DNA of 59,440 bases, from the NCBI GenBank assembly GCA_903828245.1, contig CAIKLP010000008.1:1-59440 (forward strand), written 5' to 3'. Below the pieces are notes generated by a model. That model made no database searches, was not told the origin of the DNA, and worked only from the letters and a program-made list of their open reading frames with translations. Below are positions 35,775 to 44,194 of the stretch, one piece after another. How positions within the stretch are numbered: position 1 is the stretch's first letter; each line of letters starts with the position of its first letter. Origin of the DNA: an uncultured bacterium (GTDB lineage Bacteria; Bacteroidota; Bacteroidia; Sphingobacteriales; Sphingobacteriaceae). Both the position numbers and the translations under genes were made by a program.

Positions 35775-36965
35775 TTAAGAGATCACTTTCAATTCTTTTC
35801 CAACTTTTATAAATGCAGCAATCGCTTGATCTATATGGTTTGTATCGTGTGCTGCTGATATTTGCACCCTAATTCTAGCTTTACCATTTGGTACCACTGG
35901 ATAATAAAATCCAATTACATAAATACCCTCTACTAACATTTTCGCTGCAAATTCTTGCGCTAATTTTGCATCGTACAACATCACCGGAACAATGGGATGT
36001 ACACCAGGTTTAATGTCGAAGCCTGCAGCAGTCATGGCAGCTCTAAAATACAAAGTGTTTGATTCTAATTTATCTCGTAAGGTAGTTGTTTCGGTTAGCA
36101 TATCTAATACCGCAATAGATGCGCCTACAATAGAAGGCGCAAGCGTATTAGAAAATAAATAAGGTCTAGAACGTTGACGCAATAAATCGATGATTTCTTT
36201 TCTGCCTGAAGTGAATCCGCCAGAAGCTCCACCCAATGCTTTACCTAGCGTTCCAGTAATGATATCCATTTTGCCCATCACGCCATGGTGTTCATGTGTG
36301 CCTCTTCCGGTTTTTCCTAAAAATCCAGAACAATGACATTCGTCTATCATAATTAAGGCATTGTATTTTTCTGCTAAAATGACAATCTTATCTAATTGCG
36401 CAATCGTACCATCCATCGAAAACGTACCATCTGTAACAATGATGCGGTGACGCAAGTGCGCCGTTTCTTGTAATTTTTTTTCTAAATCTTCCATGTTATC
36501 GTGTAAGTAACGAAAGCGTTGTGCTTTGCATAATCTTACGCCATCAATAATAGAGGCATGGTTGAGTTCGTCAGAGATAATAGCATCTTGTTCGTTAAAC
36601 AAAGGCTCGAATACACCGCCATTGGCATCGAATGCTGCAGCATAAAGTATGGTATCTTCTGTGCCTAAAAAAGCAGAAATTTTTTCTTCTAAAGTTTTGT
36701 GTATGTCTTGTGTGCCACAAATAAATCGAACAGATGACATGCCAAAACCATGGGTATCTATTGCATTCTTAGCTGCTTCAATTACTTTTGGATGAGAGGA
36801 TAAGCCTAAATAATTATTGGCGCAAAAATTAATTACTTGCTGTCCGCCTGCAATGGTAATTTTTGCTCCTTGAGCAGAGGTAATGATGCGTTCTCTTTTG
36901 GTTAAGCCTGCATTTTCAATTTCTGCTAATTCTTTTTGTAGTACTGGTTGAAGCGTATGGTACAT
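35775..36965 (-). CDS. kbl: glycine C-acetyltransferase (2-amino-3-ketobutyrate CoA ligase)
   Basis: PLP enzyme of the alpha-oxoamine synthase group. It splits 2-amino-3-ketobutyrate with CoA into glycine and acetyl-CoA in threonine breakdown. I start at the ATG at 36,965 (MYHTLQPVLQKEL), giving 396 residues like E. coli Kbl; the frame is open 13 codons further but that part is not conserved. The PLP lysine is Lys242 in GTLGKALGGASGG, with IDECHCSGFLGKTGRG before it. The paired threonine dehydrogenase gene is not seen. It is divergent from trhO, and each has a consensus -7 element in the spacer. Confidence 0.94.
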   Translation of the reverse strand: MYHTLQPVLQKELAEIENAGLTKRERIITSAQGAKITIAGGQQVINFCANNYLGLSSHPKVIEAAKNAIDTHGFGMSSVRFICGTQDIHKTLEEKISAFLGTEDTILYAAAFDANGGVFEPLFNEQDAIISDELNHASIIDGVRLCKAQRFRYLHDNMEDLEKKLQETAHLRHRIIVTDGTFSMDGTIAQLDKIVILAEKYNALIMIDECHCSGFLGKTGRGTHEHHGVMGKMDIITGTLGKALGGASGGFTSGRKEIIDLLRQRSRPYLFSNTLAPSIVGASIAVLDMLTETTTLRDKLESNTLYFRAAMTAAGFDIKPGVHPIVPVMLYDAKLAQEFAAKMLVEGIYVIGFYYPVVPNGKARIRVQISAAHDTNHIDQAIAAFIKVGKELKVIS

Positions 36966-36991
36966 ATGGTCGATATTTAGGGTAAAAATAA

Positions 36992-36999
36992 CAAAAATA
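36992..36999 (-). promoter_or_regulatory. kbl: promoter -7 element of kbl
   Basis: The minus strand reads TATTTTTG, an exact TAnnTTTG match, 26 bases upstream of the kbl ATG. It mirrors the trhO element across a 12-base centre. Confidence 0.5.
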
Positions 37000-37011
37000 G
37001 ACAATATTTGT

Positions 37012-37019
37012 TATTTTTG
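37012..37019 (+). promoter_or_regulatory. trhO: promoter -7 element of trhO
   Basis: TATTTTTG on the plus strand, exact consensus, 38 bases upstream of the trhO ATG. It is the inverted copy of the kbl element at 36,992. Confidence 0.5.
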
Positions 37020-37057
37020 TATTCCATTTAACGCCGTTTACACCGGTATCAAAGGTT

Positions 37058-38020
37058 ATGAATACATACGAAACACTCCTTTATTATTGCTATGCACGCA
37101 TTGAGAATGCGGAGCAATACGCAGCAGATCACTTATCATTTTGTAAATCTATCGGTTTAGTTGGCCGCATTATTGTTGCCGACGAAGGCCTGAATGGCAC
37201 CGTTTCTGGAACAGCCGAAAGTTGTCAGCAATACCGAGCCGCAATTTTAGCAGATCCGCGTTTTGCGCATACCGATTTTAAAATAGACGAAGTAAGTGAA
37301 CCTACTTTTATTAAAATGCATGTGCGTTATAAATCCGAAATTGTGCATTCTGGTTTAAAAGATCCAAGTATAATTGATCCATCCAAAGAAACCGGTAAAC
37401 ATTTAGCACCTGCAGAATTTCTAGCCATGATGGATAGAGATGATGTGGTGGTATTAGATGTTCGTTCAAATTACGAACACCAAGTGGGTCGGTTTAAAAA
37501 TGCGATTACTTTAGATATCGAAAACTTTAGGGATTTTCCAGCCATGATCAATGAGTTGGCACAATACAAAGACAAAAAAATATTAACCTATTGTACTGGT
37601 GGAATTAAATGTGAGAAAGCAAGCGCATACCTTTTAAAACAAGGCTTTCCAGAGGTGTATCAATTACATGGTGGCATTGTAAAATATGGCAAAGAAGTTG
37701 GTGGCGAAAATTTTGATGGCAAATGTTATGTGTTTGATAATCGCTTAACAGTAGCTATCAATAAAGTTAACCCTGAAGTAATAGCTACTTGTTATAATTG
37801 TGGAAGTACTACAGACAAAATGATTAACTGTGCCAATCCCGAATGCAACGAACACATTACCCAGTGTGATGCCTGCGGCGAAAAAATGCAAGGTTGTTGC
37901 TCTGAAAAATGTACCGATCATCCTCGTAAAAGAATGTATGATGGAACTGGTTATTATGTAAAAGTACCCCAACCCATAGTCATCAAAAAACCTTCAAAAA
38001 TAAGAAAGCAAGTATCCTAA
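37058..38020 (+). CDS. trhO: tRNA uridine(34) hydroxylase TrhO (rhodanese-related)
   Basis: Makes 5-hydroxyuridine at the wobble position of some tRNAs. The 320 residues comprise an N-terminal ferredoxin-like domain (1-95) with ADEGLNGTVSG, a rhodanese domain (about 125-215) with active-site Cys179 in TYCTGGIKCEKA, and a C-terminal cysteine-rich tail (CYNCG, CDACGEKM, CCSEKC) that probably binds zinc. The order matches the YceA/TrhO family. It lies 51 bases upstream of bshA on the same strand. Confidence 0.93.
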   Translation: MNTYETLLYYCYARIENAEQYAADHLSFCKSIGLVGRIIVADEGLNGTVSGTAESCQQYRAAILADPRFAHTDFKIDEVSEPTFIKMHVRYKSEIVHSGLKDPSIIDPSKETGKHLAPAEFLAMMDRDDVVVLDVRSNYEHQVGRFKNAITLDIENFRDFPAMINELAQYKDKKILTYCTGGIKCEKASAYLLKQGFPEVYQLHGGIVKYGKEVGGENFDGKCYVFDNRLTVAINKVNPEVIATCYNCGSTTDKMINCANPECNEHITQCDACGEKMQGCCSEKCTDHPRKRMYDGTGYYVKVPQPIVIKKPSKIRKQVS

Positions 38021-38071
38021 CATTTTGCGTTTCGATTTGTTGAATCAATAATTAATACTAAATAATATAAA

Positions 38072-39205
38072 ATGAAAATAGGAATTGTTTGTTACCCTAC
38101 ATTTGGTGGTTCTGGCGTGGTTGCGACAGAACTTGGTAAGGCATTAGCAGACCACGGACACGAAGTTCATTTTATTACTTATAGTCAACCCGCTCGATTA
38201 GATTTTTTCTCCGAGAATTTATTTTACCACGAAGTTACCGTTTCTAAATACCCATTATTCGATTACCCACCCTACGAATTAGCCTTGGCTAGTAAATTAG
38301 TCGATGTGGTTTCTTATGAGCAATTGGATATTCTGCATGTGCATTATGCTATTCCACATGCTTCGGCTGCTTATATGGCTAAGCAAATTTTAGCGTCTAA
38401 TGGCATACACATTCCGGTGGTGACTACTTTACATGGTACAGATATAACTTTAGTGGGTAAAGATAGAACTTACAAACCGGTGGTTACCTTCTCTATCAAT
38501 CAGTCCGATGGGGTTACGGCAGTATCTCAAGATTTAAAAAATGATACTTGTAAGTTTTTTGAAATAAAAAAAGACATCAAAGTTATTCCAAACTTTATCG
38601 ACCTCAACCGTTTTCAACATAAAGCACAAAACCATTTTAAAATTGCCATTGCACCAAACGAAGAAAAAATTATTGTGCATACCTCTAATTTTAGAAAAGT
38701 AAAAAGAGTACCCGATGTGGTGAAGATATTCGCCAAAATTGTGGAGCAAATTCCTGCAAAATTATTGTTGGCAGGAGATGGTCCAGAAAGAAGTGAAGTG
38801 GAACAATTGGTTCGCGAATTAAATTTAAAAGACAGTGTAAGATTTTTAGGTAAATTAGATGCAGTAGAAGAAATACTTTCTGTTTCTGATTTGTTTTTAT
38901 TGCCTTCAGAAACCGAAAGCTTTGGATTGGCTGCATTAGAAGCCATGGCTTGTAAATTGCCTGTTATCTCTTCTAATGCCGGTGGTATACCAGAATTAAA
39001 TATCGATGGTGTTACTGGATTTTTAAACGAGGTTGGCGATATAGATGGCATGGCCGCCAATGCAATTCATATTCTTGAAAATCAGGAGCGATTAGATGCC
39101 TTTAAAGCACGTGCACTAGCTCATGCAAAAACATTTGACATCGCTTTAATCATGCCTCAATACGAAGCATTTTATCAAGAAGTCATAAAAAGCAGTAAAA
39201 AATAA
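38072..39205 (+). CDS. bshA: N-acetyl-alpha-D-glucosaminyl L-malate synthase BshA
   Basis: First enzyme of bacillithiol synthesis: joins UDP-GlcNAc and L-malate. A GT4 glycosyltransferase of 377 residues with the GIVCYPTFGGSGVVATELG start typical of BshA, HVHYAIPHASAAYMA, TTLHGTDITLVG, the donor-binding LLPSETESFGLAALEAMA, and a GGIPE loop. BshB and BshC are not in the window. A bacilliredoxin at 22,456 supports a working bacillithiol system. Its stop codon abuts the stop of the convergent MbnH-like gene with no space. Confidence 0.93.
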   Translation: MKIGIVCYPTFGGSGVVATELGKALADHGHEVHFITYSQPARLDFFSENLFYHEVTVSKYPLFDYPPYELALASKLVDVVSYEQLDILHVHYAIPHASAAYMAKQILASNGIHIPVVTTLHGTDITLVGKDRTYKPVVTFSINQSDGVTAVSQDLKNDTCKFFEIKKDIKVIPNFIDLNRFQHKAQNHFKIAIAPNEEKIIVHTSNFRKVKRVPDVVKIFAKIVEQIPAKLLLAGDGPERSEVEQLVRELNLKDSVRFLGKLDAVEEILSVSDLFLLPSETESFGLAALEAMACKLPVISSNAGGIPELNIDGVTGFLNEVGDIDGMAANAIHILENQERLDAFKARALAHAKTFDIALIMPQYEAFYQEVIKSSKK

Positions 39206-40222
39206 TTATTCCGAAAATCGGCTATCGGTTAAAAAATGAGTGTCGGTTAATGTTTTTAAGAAGGCAATAATTTGTTGTTGTTCTAATGCCGTTAATCCCA
39301 AACCACCGATCAATCTGCTATCTACCGTGGTGCCAGGCTTAATTTCAGAAGCATAATGTTTTAGAACGGCTTCTAGTGTTGCGGCTCTACCATTATGATT
39401 ATATGGATATGATTTTTCTACGTTTCTAAGCGAAGGCGTTTTGAATTTATACAAATCAGAATCTTGCACAGTAACGGTTGCTCTGCCTAAATCCGAACTA
39501 GTTATTAAACCGGTATTATGAAATTTATTGTCGGTAAATAAAGGAGCCGTATGACAGCTATTGCATTTATTCATAAATAAATTTAAACCTACTTTTTCAT
39601 TTTCGGAAAGCGCAGACGTATTGCCCCTAAGGTATTCGTCGTATCTAGATTGGTTACTCAGGAGCATATTCATGAATTGAGAAAGTGCCATGGTTAAAGA
39701 AGCATAATCGACAGAATCTTTATTAAATGCTTTTTTAAACATCGCTCGGTAAGTGCTATTTGCATTTAATTTGCTGAGCAGTTCTGGCATTTTTTCGTCC
39801 ATTTCTACTGGATTGGTAATGGGATTGATTGGGAATTCATCTAAATGAAAAATACCACCATCCCAAGCAAAATATTTTTGCCATGCGGTATTTTGCAAAA
39901 CAGGTGCATTTCTATTACCAAGTTTATCATCTATACCATGACTTATGGTATGATCTAAATGAGCAAAGGCAGCAGCCTGTTGATGACAACTGCCACAAGA
40001 GATAGATCCGTCTCTAGAAAGTATTCCATCGTAAAATAACTTTTTACCTAAATCGAAACCTGCTTTATTCACTGGGTTTGCGCTAAAATTATAGCGTACC
40101 AAAGGAAAATTAATGGGCGCTTCGAAGCCTTTAAAGCTGGCCTCGGGGTTGATTTCTTTTGTACAAGCTTGACTCAGCACTATAAAGAATAAACAAGCTA
40201 AAAAGATTTTAAAGGCGCGCAT
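39206..40222 (-). CDS. MbnH/MauG family di-heme peroxidase, lipoprotein
   Basis: A 338-residue di-heme c-type enzyme of the MauG/cytochrome c peroxidase superfamily. Two heme motifs are CGSCH (76-80) and CNSCH (220-224). The signal ends in LSQAC (Cys20), so it is a lipoprotein. I chose the ATG at 40,222; the frame extends 18 codons upstream into the previous gene. The MbnP-like gene lies four bases upstream. In characterised pairs MbnH oxidises a tryptophan of MbnP to kynurenine, so this copy probably does the same. The alternative is a plain H2O2 peroxidase. Confidence 0.86.
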   Translation of the reverse strand: MRAFKIFLACLFFIVLSQACTKEINPEASFKGFEAPINFPLVRYNFSANPVNKAGFDLGKKLFYDGILSRDGSISCGSCHQQAAAFAHLDHTISHGIDDKLGNRNAPVLQNTAWQKYFAWDGGIFHLDEFPINPITNPVEMDEKMPELLSKLNANSTYRAMFKKAFNKDSVDYASLTMALSQFMNMLLSNQSRYDEYLRGNTSALSENEKVGLNLFMNKCNSCHTAPLFTDNKFHNTGLITSSDLGRATVTVQDSDLYKFKTPSLRNVEKSYPYNHNGRAATLEAVLKHYASEIKPGTTVDSRLIGGLGLTALEQQQIIAFLKTLTDTHFLTDSRFSE

Positions 40223-40226
40223 GTTG

Positions 40227-41039
40227 CTAGTTGGTAATGTGAGTAATGCTAAACATGTTTTGATAATTATTCGCAATATTTGCAGAGTAAGGAGTAAGCA
40301 TAACTGTAGGCGTGTTATTTAAATCAACTTGCGTACTTCCTTCGAGTACCTTGAGCGCATCTGCTTTGATTGTAATTTGTGCGGTAGTACTATTTGCAAT
40401 TAAGTTTAAGTTTTCGCCAAAATTCAAATGGACTAATCGGATATTATTTAAAGTAGGATTATTTAATCCGCCATATCCACCAATATGATATACATATGGA
40501 ATTGCCGCACTCGAATCTCCCCCTTTTGGAATAATTGGCATGCATTGTAATTTTAAAAATATATAACCTGTATTCCAGGTCCAATACATATCGGCAGCTG
40601 CAGCTCCAACATTCAAAGCCCCGGTTCTAGCGCTTGCAGGCATGCAGCTTCTAGCGCTGTCCACGCCAATCATAAATGATATTTTACAATAGTTGCCTAC
40701 AGGAATATTTTTAATATTAATATTTTGACTCGCTTTATTCGAACTTTTAATTAAAAAATAACAACTGTCTTGTGGTACAATATAACTTGTGCCATCTGTT
40801 TTTTCTAAAATAATATTAGAGATAAAATAATTGAATTTATCTACAGTAAAATTTTGTTCGATAGAATTGCTATAGTTAACGGTATTTAAAACAAGTAAAC
40901 TATCTGCAATATAATGATTGAATTTTATGGCAATGGTATTTGTTTGCGTAGCAGGAACAGCAGGGCTTTCGGGTTTGCATTGCGCAAAGAAAACCACTGT
41001 AATTAGCAATACGAATAATTTACTTTTCAATGCTTTCAT
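40227..41039 (-). CDS. MbnP-like copper-associated lipoprotein
   Basis: A 270-residue exported protein of the MbnP family (related to CorA), copper-binding in studied members. The lipobox is FFAQC (Cys21). Family marks are FNHYIADSLLVL, FNYFISNIIL, IGVDSARS and MYWTWNTGYIFLK with Trp153 and Trp155, one of which is the candidate for conversion to kynurenine. The MbnH-type partner follows by 4 bases, and the upstream gene overlaps by 20 bases. No methanobactin biosynthesis genes are nearby, so a methanobactin role is not implied. Confidence 0.83.
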   Translation of the reverse strand: MKALKSKLFVLLITVVFFAQCKPESPAVPATQTNTIAIKFNHYIADSLLVLNTVNYSNSIEQNFTVDKFNYFISNIILEKTDGTSYIVPQDSCYFLIKSSNKASQNINIKNIPVGNYCKISFMIGVDSARSCMPASARTGALNVGAAAADMYWTWNTGYIFLKLQCMPIIPKGGDSSAAIPYVYHIGGYGGLNNPTLNNIRLVHLNFGENLNLIANSTTAQITIKADALKVLEGSTQVDLNNTPTVMLTPYSANIANNYQNMFSITHITN

Positions 41040-41508
41040 TTTTTATATTAAATAAATTGCGGTGCCAACTATTTTTTAATGGAACTTCCCATTGTTTAGC
41101 TAAGTCTTCGGTATTGCGCACTAAATTATTAAAAACAAGCGTGTCTTCGTTGATAATTCCATTGTCTATTGCCAATTGAAAATCTGTTGCATTTAAGGTG
41201 AAAACTTCTTCAGCTGTTTTATAAGTAAACAATTGCCTATCGAAAAGGTTTAGGTTAAATTCTTTTTCGATGTCTTGCATGGCATGCGTTGCGCTATCTA
41301 TGGCGCAACCACTTGCTTTAACGCTGCTTTCGTCTGCTGTTAATACAATAAATTGATGGTATTTGATGAGCACATTTGCTGGTAAAGGAGTTTGGTGAGC
41401 AGTCCAATTTTGTGCAAAGTCTTGTAATTTTGCTAAAATAAGGGCTTCTTCTTGCGCATTTAATTTTCTATTAATTTGGTATACCCAAACACTATGGTTC
41501 GTATTCAT
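41020..41508 (-). CDS. conserved protein of unknown function, often labelled ABC ATPase
   Basis: A 162-residue cytoplasmic protein of a family widespread in Bacteroidota. Relatives are often called 'ABC transporter ATPase', but no Walker A, signature or Walker B motif is present, so that name is not supported. Recognisable pieces are SVWVYQINRKL at the start, NWTAHQTPLPA, and ASGCAIDSATHAMQDIEKEF in the middle. It overlaps the MbnP gene by 20 bases and follows the Fe-S gene by four bases, so it belongs to the electron-transfer operon. Confidence 0.72.
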   Translation of the reverse strand: MNTNHSVWVYQINRKLNAQEEALILAKLQDFAQNWTAHQTPLPANVLIKYHQFIVLTADESSVKASGCAIDSATHAMQDIEKEFNLNLFDRQLFTYKTAEEVFTLNATDFQLAIDNGIINEDTLVFNNLVRNTEDLAKQWEVPLKNSWHRNLFNIKNESIEK

Positions 41509-41512
41509 TTTT

Positions 41513-42304
41513 TTAAGATAAGCCGTTTGCTTTTGCTGTTATTTCTGCAAGATCTAATACTTGCACTTCATTTTCTTTTTCAAAATGTTTTACGCCGTCG
41601 CTGAGCATGGTCATGCAAAACGGACAACCAGCTGCTATAATATTAGGATTAAGCGATAGCGCTTCTTCTACTCTTTCTACATTGATATCTTTATCTCCTT
41701 TTTCTGGCTCTTTGAACATTTGTGCACCTCCGGCGCCACAACAAAGACCAGTAGTTTTACATCTTTTCATCTCCACTAAATCTGCATCTAATTGCTGCAA
41801 AATTTCGCGAGGAGCTTCGTATACCCCATTCGCTCTGCCTAAATAGCAAGGATCGTGGTAAGTTATTTTTTTACCCTTAAAATATTCGCCATTGCTCGCT
41901 TTTAATTTCCCTTCGTCTATTAATCCTTGTATAAGCTGAGTATGATGAATGACTTCGTAGTTGCCACCTAATTCGGGGTATTCATTTTTAATGGTATTGA
42001 AGCAATGTGGACAACCTGTTACTATTTTTTTTATTTCGTAAGCATTGAGTAATTCAATGTTTGCCATGGCTTGCATTTGAAATAAAAATTCATTACCCGC
42101 TCTTTTAGCAGGATCGCCAGTGCAACTTTCTTCTGTACCCAGAATGGCAAATTTCAAACCAACATGATGCAAAATTTTTGCAATGTCTTTTGTTATTTTT
42201 TGCGCGCGTTCATCAAAACTTCCTGCGCAACCAACCCAAAATAAAATTTCTGGAGTTTCTCCATCTGCAATCATTTGGGCCATTGTAGGCACTTTAAATT
42301 CCAT
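41513..42304 (-). CDS. (Fe-S)-binding protein, HdrB/GlpC-like CCG domain
   Basis: A 263-residue protein with two CCG domains like heterodisulfide reductase HdrB/HdrD, LldE and GlpC. Cysteine motifs include GCAGSFDERA, GCPHCFN, CYLGRANG, GLCCGAGGAQMF and GCPFCMTML. These bind an unusual Fe-S cluster and carry the catalytic site in HdrB relatives. The membrane Fe-S gene two genes upstream supplies the HdrE-like cytochrome and two 4Fe-4S clusters, so together they resemble a split HdrDE. The electron acceptor is unknown. The HAD gene lies 12 bases upstream. Confidence 0.85.
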   Translation of the reverse strand: MEFKVPTMAQMIADGETPEILFWVGCAGSFDERAQKITKDIAKILHHVGLKFAILGTEESCTGDPAKRAGNEFLFQMQAMANIELLNAYEIKKIVTGCPHCFNTIKNEYPELGGNYEVIHHTQLIQGLIDEGKLKASNGEYFKGKKITYHDPCYLGRANGVYEAPREILQQLDADLVEMKRCKTTGLCCGAGGAQMFKEPEKGDKDINVERVEEALSLNPNIIAAGCPFCMTMLSDGVKHFEKENEVQVLDLAEITAKANGLS

Positions 42305-42316
42305 CTTTATACTTTA

Positions 42317-42742
42317 TTATGATTCGTTATTAAATACTTGAATTTTTGCATCAGTTAAAACAAGGTCGGTAAAATGGCCTTCATATCTGGTGGCACGAAC
42401 AATATGGTTATCTACCCAATGATAATTGCCACCCCTAGGTTTGCCAAATAAAATACCATGGTATTTAAATCCATTTTCGTTCAACCATTGTTCGGTTACT
42501 GCTCGGTGTTCTTCTGTTCTGGAAGTAAAAAAAGTAATGATATGACCTTGTTCAAACCATTTGTTTAAAGTACTTAGCGCACCCGGAAATACTTGTGCAT
42601 CTTTCATGCGCCATGGTTCTTCGTTTGGAATATCATCGCAAACCGTACCGTCAATATCAATCAAATAATTTTTAATTTCTTCGGGTAGTACAGGGCTAAT
42701 TAATTCGCCAGTTTCGTTTTTTGTTTCTTTTAAATGTGTCAT
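42317..42742 (-). CDS. HAD superfamily phosphatase-like protein
   Basis: A 141-residue HAD-fold protein. The catalytic motif is LIDIDGTVCDD (Asp in DIDGT), followed by FFTSRTEEHR (motif II) and WVDNHIV near the usual motif IV region. No cap domain is evident. Relatives are often named phosphoheptose isomerase, which the sequence does not support. I chose the ATG at 42,742; the frame is open 19 codons further but overlaps the upstream gene. It lies inside the Fe-S operon with 4- and 12-base gaps. Confidence 0.78.
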   Translation of the reverse strand: MTHLKETKNETGELISPVLPEEIKNYLIDIDGTVCDDIPNEEPWRMKDAQVFPGALSTLNKWFEQGHIITFFTSRTEEHRAVTEQWLNENGFKYHGILFGKPRGGNYHWVDNHIVRATRYEGHFTDLVLTDAKIQVFNNES

Positions 42743-42746
42743 TTTT

Positions 42747-44042
42747 TTAATTAGTCCAATTAGCTCTTTCACTATTCGCAAATTTCCAAGGTGTGCCATT
42801 GGTTTCTATATTCGATTGCATGGTATTTAAACTTGCAGTTGCTGCCGATTCTTCCATTACTAAATACCTTCTTAATTCTATGATAATAGACAACGGATCT
42901 AAATTGATTGGGCAAGCCTCTGTACAAGCATTACATGTGGTACAAGCCCATAACTCTTCTCTAGATACATATTGATCCAATAAAGATTTATCGTCTTTAA
43001 AATCTTTTCCATGCAAGTCTATATTTTTTCCAATTTCGGTAATTCTATCACGTGTATCCATCATAATTTTTCGTGGCGATAATAGTTTACCTGTTTGATT
43101 TGCAGGACACATCGAGGTACATCTTCCGCATTCGGTACAAGCATAACTATCTAAAAGATTTTTCCAATTTAAATCGGTCGCATCTTTTGCGCCAAATCTT
43201 CCAGGGTTTTCGGTTTGAATGGGAACAAAAGTTGGATCAAGCATGGCTTTCACTTCGTTACTCACACTTTGCATGTTGTTGATTTTGCCTTTTGCATGTA
43301 AACTTCCATAATAACTTGCAGGGAATGCAAATAAAATATGCAAGTGTTTAGAGTAAGGCACATAGTTTAAAAAGGCAAAAATGCCAATGATGTGAAACCA
43401 CCAACAAGTTCTTTCGATAGCAATTAAGCTAGCCACATCATTCGGTAAAATATTTTGTAAAAAAGCACTCACTGGGAATGAACCAGCTTTGATATAATGA
43501 TCCACATTGGCAAATTGTAATTTTGCATCTGCCGCATTCATTAATAAAAATGCCGACATCAATAAAATTTCAATCACTAAAATATAATTGGCATCCGACT
43601 TTGGCCATTTGGTCATTTCTGTACCACTAAACCTTTTGATTTTGATTAAATTTCTTCTGCTGATAAAAACAACGCAAGCCAATAAAACTAAAAAAGCCAA
43701 CCATTCGAAACTAGCAATCAAGAAATTATATAAACTACCCATCATTGGGGCAAAAACCCTATGGCTGCCTGCTAATCCGTCGATCACAATTTCGATCAAT
43801 TCAATGTTTATAATGACAAATCCAACATAAAGGCACAGGTGCATTAAGAACGGAATAGGCTTTGTTGCCATTTTGCTCTGACCCATGGCAATTGTTAATA
43901 GATTCATCCATCTTAAGCCTTTTTGGTCGCTTAAATCTAAGTCTCTGCCTAGTAAAATGTTACGCCTAATTTTAGCAATGTTCTTAGCAAAAAGTCCTGC
44001 TGCGGCGATTAATAAAACAAGGAATAGGAATTGAAGAATCAT
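42747..44042 (-). CDS. membrane Fe-S oxidoreductase, HdrE/HdrD-N-like
   Basis: A 431-residue membrane protein. The first 245 residues contain about six hydrophobic segments with His residues suited to heme b (HLCLYVGF, WWFHIIG, SKHLHILF), like HdrE or NarI. A cytoplasmic part binds two 4Fe-4S clusters: CTECGRCTSMCP (302-312) and CTTCNACTEACP (367-378). With the CCG protein two genes on it likely moves electrons between menaquinone and a soluble partner. I start at the ATG at 44,042 (MILQFLFLV); an ATG six codons upstream is possible. It is the first gene of the six-gene operon ending with MbnH. Confidence 0.85.
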   Translation of the reverse strand: MILQFLFLVLLIAAAGLFAKNIAKIRRNILLGRDLDLSDQKGLRWMNLLTIAMGQSKMATKPIPFLMHLCLYVGFVIINIELIEIVIDGLAGSHRVFAPMMGSLYNFLIASFEWLAFLVLLACVVFISRRNLIKIKRFSGTEMTKWPKSDANYILVIEILLMSAFLLMNAADAKLQFANVDHYIKAGSFPVSAFLQNILPNDVASLIAIERTCWWFHIIGIFAFLNYVPYSKHLHILFAFPASYYGSLHAKGKINNMQSVSNEVKAMLDPTFVPIQTENPGRFGAKDATDLNWKNLLDSYACTECGRCTSMCPANQTGKLLSPRKIMMDTRDRITEIGKNIDLHGKDFKDDKSLLDQYVSREELWACTTCNACTEACPINLDPLSIIIELRRYLVMEESAATASLNTMQSNIETNGTPWKFANSERANWTN

Positions 44043-44061
44043 AGGGCATCTAATTTGCATA

Positions 44062-44069
44062 CGAATTTA
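44062..44069 (-). promoter_or_regulatory. possible promoter -7 element of the Fe-S/MbnPH operon (variant)
   Basis: The minus strand reads TAAATTCG, one base off TAnnTTTG, 19 bases upstream of the ATG at 44,042. It is similar in kind and distance to the ndk and gcvP elements. Confidence 0.3.
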
Positions 44070-44151
44070 ATAAATCGGTACCTCTTTGGAGAATTTTATC
44101 TCAAAAAAAAACCTTTTAAATCGGGCTAATGGCATCTTTTTTCAAAAAAAG

Positions 44152-44182
44152 TTTCTAGAACCGGAAAAAGCGGTTACATTTG
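44152..44182 (+). promoter_or_regulatory. promoter of tRNA-Phe
   Basis: TTTC (44,152-44,155), a 19-base spacer, then TACATTTG (44,175-44,182), the Bacteroidota -7 consensus. Transcription would start a few bases before the tRNA 5' end at 44,195. Confidence 0.65.
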
Positions 44183-44194
44183 CAGACCAAAAAG

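Noticed and set aside
40223-40276. 18-residue N-terminal extension of the MbnH-like protein
   Set aside because: It overlaps the MbnP gene and would precede a complete lipoprotein signal.
40227-41039. MbnP as evidence for methanobactin synthesis
   Set aside because: No precursor peptide, MbnB or MbnC is nearby; MbnP/MbnH pairs occur without methanobactin.
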